Of a DNA stretch of 64,000 bases, positions 8,052 to 20,490 are shown in pieces (positions within the stretch are counted from its first letter, which is position 1; every line of letters begins with the position of its first letter). The position numbers were made by a program, and so were the translations under genes. Below the pieces are notes generated by a model. It searched no databases. It saw only the letters and a list, made by a program, of their open reading frames with translations, and was not told the origin of the DNA. Source of the stretch: Tipula vernalis (lineage: Eukaryota > Arthropoda > Insecta > Diptera > Tipulidae). The DNA is taken from contig OY282558.1 in assembly GCA_958295665.1 (NCBI GenBank), positions 33,191,045 through 33,255,044 of the forward strand. Reading direction: 5' to 3'.

Positions 8052-10272
8052 ATCATTATATGCTTGTTGAATAATATACTATTAAAGCAACAAATTGCTC
8101 TTTTGTGTTTGGCGCGAATGAGAAATGACTTGATTTTCAGGAATTCAGTTGCTGGCCCAAATAGTTGGTTGTTAGGTTCATTCTAATCATACAAAAATTA
8201 TGTTTGAATTGGGACACGAATTTATTCACAAATGATTAAGGATTAGTCTTTGAAAAAGATGATTTTCCGCATCGTTCGTTTAATCTCTCTAAAAAATTTT
8301 CCTAGATATGAAATTTTCACTTTTTCTGGTTTTCTCTTTAATTAACTTTTTAGAGAACCACAGCGAATTGGAAAATTTTATATGAAAACTATGTTAAAAT
8401 TTAACAAATGACCTGGCAAGAACTAAATCTGTATGGAATGATTTCAAAAAATTGTTAAATATTTGGACTAGTTTCAAATTTTTATAAAATATCTAAAAAA
8501 AATTAATTTCAAAACTATATCGGGGACAAAAAAAATTTTAGTTTCTATTTTTGTATGTAGAATTTTTTATCGATCTTCTCTTATAAGCTACGACGCAAAA
8601 ACCGATAGCTGCCAAGCGCATATCATTTGCCCACCATCCTATATAACATATGAAATCAACAAAATAAAAAATTACTGTTGAGTGTGTGTACACATGTAAA
8701 TGTATCATCCGACCATCACATAAAAAAAAAACATAAAACTATTCTGAAAATAGCCAAAAATCAATATTTCAAGCGATGAATAGTAACGCGCGTATTTTTT
8801 TTAAATGTTACCCTTATCATTCATCACATTGAAATTATCAATAAACTAAGTTTTAACTTGACTAAATCATAATAAAAAAAAAATATTGCATATCTTCATT
8901 AAACGCATAGCCAATATAATCAGATCCCTTAAATTATGTGTATTGTGTTGTGTGTGTGCACAAGGTATAAAGAACTGGGGAAAATATTTTTGATTTGGTA
9001 ACCATGATACAACTGTGATAAAAAACAAAAACTTTTTATCTTTATGATTTCCACTCGATTAAACAGATCCTCAATTTATTAGTGTTTATATGTATGTATG
9101 TAGGTACCGCGTAAATAAAATTGTACGGCAAACAAAAGATTATCACCGTTTAGTAACTAACCGTCAGCTTTAAAAAAATTCATTCGCTATATGTAATGAG
9201 CACACAGTAAATTTCAAAAGTGTTGCTTTCGAATAAAACGTGAAGAGCAAAAACCAATAAAAAACGGAGACATAAAAGTAAGTTAAAGGAAAATTGGAAA
9301 AATGAAAAATCAATTTTAATTTAATTGTAATCAGACAAAAGAGTATATTTATAAGACGATGATGATGATGATAATGATAATGTCATAAAATATTTGTTTT
9401 AATTCATAGTGATGTATTAAACAAATTAAATTACTTCTGATTCGATTTTGTTGACCAACCAGATATAAATAATTATAAGAAGGATTTTTTTTTTTCAACT
9501 ATATCATATTACAAATATTATTTATTATTTGTATTGGAATTTAAGATTTGTCTCATTTCCCATTGGGAAATTTACTACTGTTTACAAATATGTACATATA
9601 ATCACAGTTGGGGAATAATTTGATCGAAAGGTTATAGGGTTATCAAACTCATTTATTGTATTGTGTCGAATGAGATCAAAGATTAAATGGTAAGGAGACG
9701 AATTATTTCTATCTTGTTACGTAGGGCTGGACCAGACCGCATGAAATATAACAGTGTTGCGGGAACAAAAGAATTGCCTATTTAATCGCCATATCAACGT
9801 AAAACAAAAACTCATCGTCATCATTTATATCATTATTTAGCATTTTATCTCTATTCGGAATTGTTGAATTTTTTCGTTTTTTTTTTGTACTCAGTTTTTG
9901 ATGATTAAATCGAATGGAAAAATTAAGACTTTTATAAAACACCGACTAATGAATATATTAAAAGACGAGAGAGATTAGATATATAAAAGAATGGTAGTCA
10001 GGAGGGTTATAAACGAGAAAGAGAACGAAAACCAACAACAATTGATAATGGATCAAAAATTTATTGTGAATTTTTTCATAATTTGTTCCCCTCATACGAG
10101 GCGAATACTTAGACAAAGTTAATATATTCGTACAATGAACTAGGAAGTGAATTAATAATAATCCTTGACTTGTAAAATGGAAAAATTATCAAGATTTTAT
10201 CCTTTGGCATATTATTTAATACTAATTACAAAGATTTACCAATTAAAACTTAAACTTAATCTTAACTTATCA
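8052..10272. other. AT-rich spacer between the transposon relics and the satellite array
   Basis: Strongly AT-rich DNA with many homopolymer runs. I see no open frame of interest, no tRNA-like or rRNA-like sequence and no clear repeat of the flanking elements. A short (GAT)n/(AAT)n tract lies at 9355-9382. The open frame at 10165-10383 straddles the start of the satellite and is not treated as a gene. Confidence 0.5.
9355..9382 (+). repeat. Short GAT/AAT trinucleotide microsatellite
   Basis: About nine imperfect GAT or AAT units. Confidence 0.8.
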
Positions 10273-11712
10273 AATTGCTATGCCAAACCCCATTTAAATT
10301 GGTTGATTATTTCCGTACATTTCACAGAAAATTCGATTCGTAGAAAATCGCCTTACTATAGCTCAGCCGATTCAGGGCTATAAAAATCTAAAATCTGCAA
10401 TTGTGCTCAGATTGCGGTTCCTGATACTTCTAATGATAGGTCTCGTTACCTGTAATTGCTATGCCATACATTTAATAGACTATTCGATTTGAAGAAAATC
10501 ACCTTACTATAGCTCAGCCGATTCAGGGCTTTAAAAATCCAAAATCTGCAATTATGCTCCGATTGCGGTTCTTGTTACCTCTAATGATAGGTCTCGGGAC
10601 CTGTAATTGCTATGCCAAACCCCATTTAAATTGCTTGATTATTTCCGTACATTTCACAGAAAATTCGATTTGAAGAAAATCGCCTTACTATAGCTCAGCC
10701 GATTCAGGGCTATAAAAATCTAAAATCTGCAATTGTGCTCCGATTGCGGTTTCTGATACTTCTAATGATAGGTCTCGTTACCTGTAATTGCTATGCCATT
10801 CATTTCATAGACTATTCGATTTGAAGAAAATCACCGTACTATTGCTCAGCCGATTCAGGGCTTAAAAATCCAAAATCTGCAATTATGCTCCGATTGCGGT
10901 TCTTGTTACCTCTAATGATAGGTCTCGGGACCTGTAATTGCTATGCCAAACCCCATTTAAATTGCTTGATTATTTCCGTACATTTCACAGAAAATTCGAT
11001 TTGAAGAAAATCGCCTTACTATAGCTCAGCCGATTCAGGGCTATAAAAATCTAAAATCTGCAATTGTGCTCCGATTGCGGTTCTTGTTACCTCTAATGAT
11101 AGGTCTCGGGACCTGTAATTAATATGCCAAACCCCATTTAAATTGGTTGATTATTTCCGTACATTTCACAGAAAATTCGATTTGAAGAAAATCGCCTTAC
11201 TATAGCTCAGCCGATTCAGGGCTATAAAAATCTAAAATCTGCAATTGTGCTCCGATTGCGGTTCTTGTTACTTCTAATGATAGGTCTCGGGACCTGTAAT
11301 TGCTATGCCAAACCCCATTTAAATTGGTTGATTATTTCCTTACATTTCACAGAAAATTCGATTTGAAGAAAATCGCCTTACTATAGCTCAGCCGATTCAG
11401 GGCTATAAAAATCTAAAATCTGCAATTGTGCTCCGATTGCGGTTTCTGATACTTCTAATGATAGGTCTCGTTACCTGTAATTGCTATGCCATTCATTTCA
11501 TAGACAATTCGATTAGAAGAAAATCACCTTACTATAGCTCAGCCGATTCAGGGCTTTAAAAATCCAAAATCTGCAATTATGCTCCGATTGCGGTTCTTGT
11601 TACCTCTAATGATAGGTCTCGGGACCTGTAGTTGCTATGCCAAACCCCATTTAAATTGGTTGATTATTTCCATACATTTCACAGAAAAATCGATTCGAAG
11701 AAAATCACCTTA
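10273..11712 (+). repeat. Diverged edge monomers of the satellite
   Basis: The first monomers carry many private differences from the core: CCGATTCAGGGCT instead of CAGAGCT, AATCTAAAATC or AATCCAAAATC instead of ATCCGAAATC, CTTCTAATGATAGG or CCTCTAATGATAGG instead of CTCAAATGATAGG, and AACCCCATTTAAATTG instead of AACCGCATTAAAATTG. Monomer starts are at 10356, 10507, 10688, 10839, 11019, 11200, 11381 and 11532, giving S, L, S, L (180 bp), L, L, S and L. The array begins mid-monomer, in the TTGCTATGCC part. The last monomer (11532-11712) is edge-like on its left and core-like on its right. Confidence 0.85.
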
Positions 11713-14700
11713 CTATAGCTCAGCCGATTCAGAGCTGTAAAAATCCGAAATCTGCAATTGTGCTCCGATTGCGGTTCTTGATACCTCAAATGATAGGTCT
11801 CGGGACTTGTAATTGTTGTGCCAAACCGCATTAACATTGGTTGATTATATCCATACATTTCACAGAAAAATCGATTCGAAGAAAATCACCTTACTATAGC
11901 TCAGCCGATTCAGAGCTGTGAAATTCCGAAATCTGCAATTGTGCTCCGATTGCGGTTCTTGATACCTTAAATGATATGTCACGAGACCTGTAATTGCTAT
12001 ACCATACATGTAGTAGAAAGTTCGATTCGAAGAAAATCACCTTACTATAGCTCAGCCGATTCAGAGCTGTGAAAATCCGAAATCTGTAATTGTGCTCCGA
12101 TTGCGGTTCTTGATACCTCAAATGATAGGTCTCAGGACTTGTAATTGTTATGCCAAACCGCATTAAAATTGGTTGATTATTTCCATACATTTCACAGAAA
12201 AATCGATTCGAAGAAAATCAACTTACTATAGCTCAGCCGATTCAGAGCTGTAAAAATCCGAAATCTGCAATTGTGCTCTGATTGCGGTTCTTGATACCTC
12301 AAATGATAGGTCTCGGGACTTGTAATTGTTATGCCAAACCGCATTAACATTGGATGATTATATCCATACATTTCACAGAAAAATCGATTCGAAGAAAATC
12401 ACCTTACTATAGCTCAGTCGATTCAGAGCTGTAAAAATCCGAAATCTGCAATTGTGCTCCGATTGCGGTTCTTGATACCTCAAATGATAGGTCTCGGGAC
12501 TTGTAATTGTTATGCCAAACCGCATTAAAATTGGTTGATTATTTCCATACATTTCACAGAAAAATCGATTCGAAGAAAATCACCTCACTATAGCTCAGCC
12601 GATTCAGAGCTGTGAAAATCCGAAATCTGCAATTGTGCTCCGATTGCGGTTCTTAATACCTTAAATGATAGGTCACGAGACCTGTAATTGCTGTACCATA
12701 AATTTCGAAGAAAGTTCTATTCGAAGAAAATCACCTTACTATAGCTCAGCCGATTCAGAGCTGTGAAAATCCGAAATCTGTAATTGTGCTCCGATTGCGG
12801 TTCTTGATACCTCAAATGATAGGTCTCAGGACTTGTAATTGTTATGCCAAACCGCATTAAAATTGGTTGATTATTTCCATACATTTCACAGAAAAATCGA
12901 TTCGAAGAAAATCACCTCACTATAGCTCAGCCGATTCAGAGCTGTAAAAATCCGAAATCTGCAATTGTGCTCCGATTGCGGTTCTTGATACCTCAAATGA
13001 TAGGTCTCGGGACTTGTAATTGTTATGCAATACATTTCGAAGAAAGTTCTATTCGAAGAAAATCACCTTACTATAGCTCAGCCGATTCAGAGCTGTGAAA
13101 ATCCGAAATCTGCAATTGTGCTCCGATTGCGGTTCTTGATACCTCAAATGATAGGTCTCAGGACTTGTAATTGTTATGCCAAACCGCATTAAAATTGGTT
13201 GATTATTTCCATACATTTCACAGAAAAATCGATTCGAAGAAAATCACCTTACTATAGCTCAGCCGATTCAGAGCTGTGAAAATCCGAAATCTGTAATTGT
13301 GCTCCGATTGCGGTTCTTAATACCTCAAATGATAGGTCTCAGGACTTGTAATTGTTATGCCAAACCGCATTAAAATTGGTTGATTATTTCCATACATTTC
13401 ACAGAAAAATCGATTCGAAGAAAATCACCTTACTATAGCTCAGCCGATTCAGAGCTGTAAAAATCCGAAATCTGCAATTGTGCTCCGATTGCGGTTCTTG
13501 ATACCTTAAATGATATGTCACGAGACCTGTAATTGCTATTTCATACATGAGTAGAAAGTTCGATTCGAAGAAAATCACCTTACTATAGCTCAGCCGATTC
13601 AGAGCTGTGAAATTCCGAAATCTGCAATTGTGCTCCGATTGCGGTTCTTGATACCTTAAATGATATGTCACGAGACCTGTAATTGCTATACCATACATTT
13701 AGTAGAAAGTTCGATTCGAAGAAAATCACCTTACTATAGCTCAGCCGATTCAGAGCTGTGAAAATCCGAAATCTGCAATTGTGCTCCGATTGCGGTTCTT
13801 GATACCTTAAATGATAGGTAACGGGACCTGTAATTGCTGTACCATAAATTTCGTAGAAAGTTCGATTCGAAGAAAATCACCTTACTATAGCTCAGCCGAT
13901 TCAGAGCTGTAAAAATCCGAAATCTGCAATTGTGCTCCGATTGCGGTTCTTGATACCTCAAATGATAGGTCTCGGGACTTGTAATTGTTATGCCAAACCG
14001 CATTAAAATTGGTTGATTATTTCCATACATTTCACAGAAAAATCGATTCGAAGAAAATCACCTTACTATAGCTCAGCCGATTCAGAGCTGTGAAATTCCG
14101 AAATCTGCAATTGTGCTCCGATTGCGGTTCTTGATACCTTAAATGATATGTCACGAGACCTGTAATTGCTATACCATACATTTAGTAGAAAGTTCGATTC
14201 GAAGAAAATCACCTTACTATAGCTCAGCCGATTCAGAGCTGTGAAAATCCGAAATCTGCAATTGTGCTCCGATTGCGGTTCTTGATACCTTAAATGATAG
14301 GTAACGGGACCTGTAATTGCTGTACCATAAATTTCGTAGAAAGTTCGATTCGAAGAAAATAACTTTACAATAGCTCAGCCGATTCAGAGCTGTGAAATTC
14401 CGAAATCTGCAATTGTGATCCGATTGCGGTTCTTGATACCTTAAATGATATGTCACGAGCCCTGTAATTGCTATACCATACATTTAGTAGAAAGTTCGAT
14501 TCGAAGAAAATCACCTTACTATAGCTCAGCCGATTCAGAGCTGTAAAAATCCGAAATCTGCAATTGTGCTCCGATTGCGGTTCTTGATACCTCAAATGAT
14601 AGGTCTCGGGACTTGTAATTGTTATGCCAAACCGCATTAAAATTGGTTGATTATTTCCATACATTTCACAGAAAAATCGATTCGAAGAAAATCACCTTAC

Positions 14701-15182
14701 TATAGCTCAGCCGATTCAGAGCTGTGAAATTCCGAAATCTGCTATTGTGCTCCGATTGCGGTTCTTGATACCTTAAATGATATGTCACGAGACCTGTAAT
14801 TACTATACCATACATTTCGTAGAAAGTTCGATTCGAAGAAAATCACCTTACTATAGCTCAGCCGATTCAGAGCTGTGAAAATCCGAAATCTGCAATTGTG
14901 CTCCGATTGCGGTTCTTGATACCTTAAATGATAGGTAACGGGACCTGTAATTGCTGTACCATAAATTTCGAAGAAAGTTCGATTCGAAGAAAATCACCTT
15001 ACTATAGCTCAGCCGATTCAGAGCTGTAAAAATCCGAAATCTGCAATTGTGCTCCGATTGCGGTTCTTGATACCTCAAATGATAGGTCTCGGGACTTGTA
15101 ATTGTTATGCCAAACCGCATTAAAATTGGTTGATTATTTCCATACATTTCACAGAAAAATCGATTCGAAGAAAATCACCTCA

Positions 15183-15311
15183 CTATAGCTCAGCCGATTC
15201 AGAGCTGTAAAAATCCGAAATCTGATATTGTGCTCCGCCCAAACCGCATTAAAATTGGTTGATTATTTCCATACATTTCACAGAAAAATCGATTCGAAGA
15301 AAATCACCTTA
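15183..15311 (+). repeat. Internally deleted long monomer (129 bp)
   Basis: At about 15237 GTGCTCCG is joined directly to CCCAAACCGC, removing 53 bp and adding one C. The spacing to the next monomer is 129 instead of 181 bp. Confidence 0.85.
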
Positions 15312-18300
15312 CTATAGCTCAGCCGATTCAGAGCTGTGAAATTCCGAAATCTGCAATTGTGCTCCGATTGCGGTTCTTGATACCTTAAATGATATGTCAC
15401 GAGACCTGTAATTGCTATACCATACATTTAGTAGAAAGTTCGATTCGAAGAAAATCACCTTACTATAGCTCAGCCGATTCAGAGCTGTGAAAATCCGAAA
15501 TCTGCAATTGTGCTCCGATTGCGGTTCTTGATACCTTAAATGATAGGTAACGGGACCTGTAATTGCTGTACCATAAATTTCGTAGAAAGTTCGATTCGAA
15601 GAAAATCACCTTACTATAGCTCAGCCGATTCAGAGCTGTGAAAATCCGAAATCTGCAATTGTGCTCCGATTGCGGTTCTTGATACCTCAAATGATAGGTC
15701 TCGGGACTTGTAATTGTTATGCCAAACCGCATTAAAATTGGTTGATTATTTCCATACATTTCACAGAAAAATCGATTCGAAGAAAATCACCTTACTATAG
15801 CTCAGCCGATTCAGAGCTGTGAAAATCCGAAATCTGCAATTGTGCTCCGATTGCGGTTCTTGATACCTCAAATGATAGGTCTCAGGACTTGTAATTGTTA
15901 TGCCAAACCGCATTATAATTGGTTGATTATTTCCATACATTTCACAGAAAAATCGATTCGAAGAAAATCACCTTACTATAGCTCAGCCGATTCAGAGCTG
16001 TGAAAATCCGAAATCTGTAATTGTGCTCCGATTGCGGTTCTTAATACCTCAAATGATAGGTCTCAGGACTTGTAATTGTTATGCCAAACCGCATTAAAAT
16101 TGGTTGATTATTTCCATACATTTCACAGAAAAATCGATTCGAAGAAAATCACCTTACTATAGCTCAGCCGATTCAGAGCTGTGAAATTCCGAAATGTGCA
16201 ATTGTGCTCCGATTGTGGTTCTTGATACCTTAAATGATATGTCACGAGACCTGTAATTGCTATACCATACATTTAGTAGAAAGTTCGATTCGAAGAAAAT
16301 CACCTTACTATAGCTCAGCCGATTCAGAGCTGTGAAAATCCGAAATCTGCAATTGTGCTCCGATTGCGGTTCTTGATACCTTAAATGATAGGTAACGGGA
16401 CCTGTAATTGCTGTACCATAAATTTCGTAGAAAGTATGATTCGAAGAAAATCACCTTACTATAGCTCAGCCGATTCAGAGCTGTAAAAATCCGAAATCTG
16501 CAATTGTGCTCCGATTGCGGTTCTTGATACCTCAAATGATAGGTCTCGGGACTTGTAATTGTTATGCCAAACCGCATTAAAATTGGTTGATTATTTCCAT
16601 ACATTTCACAGAAAAATCGATTCGAAGAAAATCACCTTACTATAGCTCAGCCGATTCAGAGCTGTGAAATTCCGAAATCTGCAATTGTGCTCCGATTGCG
16701 GTTCTTGATACCTTAAATGATATGTCACGAGACCTGTAATTGCTATACCATACATGTAGTAGAAAGTTCGATTCGAAGAAAATCACCTTACTATAGCTCA
16801 GCCGATTCAGAGCTGTGAAAATCCGAAATCTGCAATTGTGCTCCGATTGCGGTTCTTGATACCTTAAATGATAGGTAACGGGACCTGTAATTGCTGTACC
16901 ATAAATTTCGAAGAAAGTTCGATTCGAAGAAAATCACCTTACTATAGCTCAGCCGATTCAGAGCTGTAAAAATCTGAAATCTGCAATTGTGCTCCGATTG
17001 CGGTTCTTGATACCTTAAATGATAGGTCACGAGACCTGTAATTGCTATACCATACATTTCGTAGAAAGTTCGATTCGAAGAAAATCACCTTACTATAGCT
17101 CAGCCGATTCAGAGCTGTAAAAATCCGAAATCTGCAATTGTGCTCCGATTGCGGTTCTTGATACCTTAAATGATAGGTCTCGGGACTTGTAATTGTTATG
17201 CCAAACCGCATTAAAATTGGTTGATTATTTCCATACATTTCACAGAAAAATCGATTCGAAGAAAATCACCTTACTATAGCTCAGCCGATTCAGAGCTGTG
17301 AAAATCCGAAATCTGCAATTGTGCTCCGTTTGCGGTTCTTGATACCTTAAATGATAGGTAACGGGACCCGTAATTGCTGTACCATAAATTTCGAAGAAAG
17401 TTCGATTCAAAGAAAATCACCTTACTATAGCTCAGCCGATTCAGAGCTGTAAAAATCTGAAATCTGCAATTGTGCTCCGATTGCGGTTCTTGATACCTCA
17501 AATGACAGGTCACGAGACCTGTAATTGCTATACCATACATGTAGTAGAAAGTTCGATTCGAAGAAAATCACCTTACTATAGCTCAGCCGATTCAGAGCTG
17601 TGAAAATCCGAAATCTGCAATTGTGCTCCGATTGCGGTTCTTGATACCTCAAATGATAGGTCTCAGGACTTGTAATTGTTATACCAAACCGCATTAAAAT
17701 TGGTTGATTATTTCCATACATTTCACAGAAAAATCGATTCGAAGAAAATCACCTTACTATAGCTCAGCCGATTCAGAGCTGTGAAATTCCGAAATCTGCA
17801 ATTGTGCTCCGATTGTGGTTCTTGATACCTTAAATGATATGTCACGAGACCTGTAATTGCTATACCATACATTTAGTAGAAAGTTCGATTCGAAGAAAAT
17901 CACCTTACTATAGCTCAGCCGATTCAGAGCTGTGAAAATCCGAAATCTGCAATTGTGCTCCGATTGCGGTTCTTGATACCTTAAATGATAGGTAACGGGA
18001 CCTGTAATTGCTGTACCATAAATTTCGTAGAAAGTTCGATTCGAAGAAAATCACCTTACTATAGCTCAGCCGATTCAGAGCTGTAAAAATCCGAAATCTG
18101 CAATTGTGCTCCGATTGCGGTTCTTGATACCTCAAATGATAGGTCTCGGGACTTGTAATTGTTATGCCAAACCGCATTAAAATTGGTTGATTATTTCCAT
18201 ACATTTCACAGAAAAATCGATTCGAAGAAAATCACCTTACTATAGCTCAGCCGATTCAGAGCTGTGAAATTCCGAAATCTGCAATTGTGCTCCGATTGCG

Positions 18301-20357
18301 GTTCTTGATACCTTAAATGATATGTCACGAGACCTGTAATTGCTATACCATACATGTAGTAGAAAGTTCGATTCGAAGAAAATCACCTTACTCTAGCTCA
18401 GCCGATTCAGAGCTGTGAAATTCCGAAATCTGCAATTGTGCTCCGATTGCGGTTCTTGATACCTTAAATGATAGGTCACGAGACCTGTAATTGCTATACC
18501 ATACATTTCGTAGAAAGTTCGATTCGAAGAAAATCACCTTACTATAGCTCAGCCGATTCAGAGCTGTAAAAATCCGAAATCTGCAATTGTGCTCCGATTG
18601 CGGTTCTTGATACCTTAAATGATAGGTAACGGGACCTGTAATTGCTGTACCATAAATTTCGAAGAAAGTTCGATTCGAAGAAAATCACCTTACTATAGCT
18701 CAGCCGATGCAGAGCTGTAAAAATCTGAAATCTGCAATTGTGCTCCGATTGCGGTTCTTGATACCTTAAATGATAGGTCACGAGACCTGTAATTGCTATA
18801 CCATACATTTCGTAGAAAGTTCGATTCGAAGAAAATCACCTTACTATAGCTCAGCCGATTCAGAGCTGTAAAAATCCGAAATCTGCAATTGTGCTCCGAT
18901 TGCGGTTCTTGATACCTTAAATGATAGGTCTCGAGACTTCTAATTGCTATACCATAAATTTCGAAGAAAGTTCGATTCGAAGAAAATCACCTTACTATAG
19001 CTCAGCCGATTCAGAGCTGTAAAAATCTGAAATCTGCAATTGTGCTCCGATTGCGGTTCTTGATACCTCAAATGACAGGTCACGAGACCTGTAATTGCTA
19101 TACCATAAATTTCGAAGAAAGTTCGATTCGAAGAAAATCACCTTACTATAGCTCAGCCGATTCAGAGCTGTGAAAATCCGAAATCTGCAATTGTGCTCCG
19201 TTTGCGGTTCTTGATACCTTAAATGATAGGTAACGGGACCCGTAATTGCTGTACCATAAATTTCGAAGAAAGTTCGATTCAAAGAAAATCACCTTACTAT
19301 AGCTCAGCCGATTCAGAGCTGTAAAAATCTGAAATCTGCAATTGTGCTCCGATTGCGGTTCTTGATACCTCAAATGACAGGTCACGAGACCTGTAATTGC
19401 TATACCATAAATTTCGAAGAAAGTTCGATTCGAAGAAAATCACCTTACTATAGCTCAGCCGATTCAGAGCTGTAAAAATCCGAAATCTGCAATTGTGCTC
19501 TGATTGCGGTTCTTGATACCTTAAATGATAGGTAACGGGACCTGTAATTGCTGTACCATAAATTTCGTAGAAAGTTCGATTCGAAGAAAATCACCTTACT
19601 ATAGCTCAGCCGATTCAGAGCTGTGAAAATCCGAAATCTGCAATTGTGCTCCGATTGCGGTTCTTGATACCTCAAATGATAGGTCTCGGGACTTGTAATT
19701 GTTATGCCAAACCGCATTAAAATTGGTTCATTATTTCCATACATTTCACAGAAAAATCGATTCGAAGAAAATCACCTTACTATAGCTCAGCCGATTCAGA
19801 GCTGTGAAATTCCGAAATCTGCAATTGTTCTCCGATTGCGGTTCTTGATACCTTAAATGATATGTCACGAGACCTGTAATTGCTATACCATACATTTAGT
19901 AGAAAGTTCGATTCGAAGAAAATCACCTTACTATAGCTCAGCCGATTCAGAGCTGTGAAAATCCGAAATCTGCAATTGTGCTCCGATTGCGGTTCTTGAT
20001 ACCTTAAATGATAGGTAACGGGACCTGTAATTGCTGTACCATAAATTTCGAAGAAAGTTCGATTCGAAGAAAATCACCTTACTATAGCTCAGCCGATTCA
20101 GAGCTGTAAAAATCCGAAATCTGCAATTGTGCTCTGATTGCGGTTCTTGATACCTTAAATGATAGGTAACGGGACCTGTAATTGCTGTACCATAAATTTC
20201 GTAGAAAGTTCGATTCGAAGAAAATCACCTTACTATAGCTCAGCCGATTCAGAGCTGTGAAATTCCGAAATCTGCAATTGTGCTCCGATTGCGGTTCTTG
20301 ATACCTTAAATGATATGTCACGAGACCTGTAATTGCTATACCATACATTTAGTAGAA

Positions 20358-20490
20358 AGTTCGATTCGAAGAAAATCACCTCCAGCCGATTCAGAGCTGT
20401 GAAAATCCGAAATCTGCAATTGTGCTCCGATTGCGGTTCTTGATACCTTAAATGATAGGTAACGGGACCTGGTGCGGTTCTTGATACCTT
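20358..20490 (+). repeat. Rearranged monomers with two deletion joints
   Basis: ATCACCTCCAGCCG near 20378 lacks the TACTATAGCT that normally starts a monomer, and GGGACCTGGTGCGG near 20467 joins the late part of one monomer to the middle of the next. Confidence 0.8.

Noticed and set aside
9960..10000. TATA-like TATATAAAAG that could suggest a promoter
   Set aside because: In AT-rich DNA such matches are expected by chance, and no gene follows.
10165..10383. Plus-strand 72-codon frame at the start of the array
   Set aside because: It straddles the junction of unique DNA and satellite, and half of it is satellite sequence.
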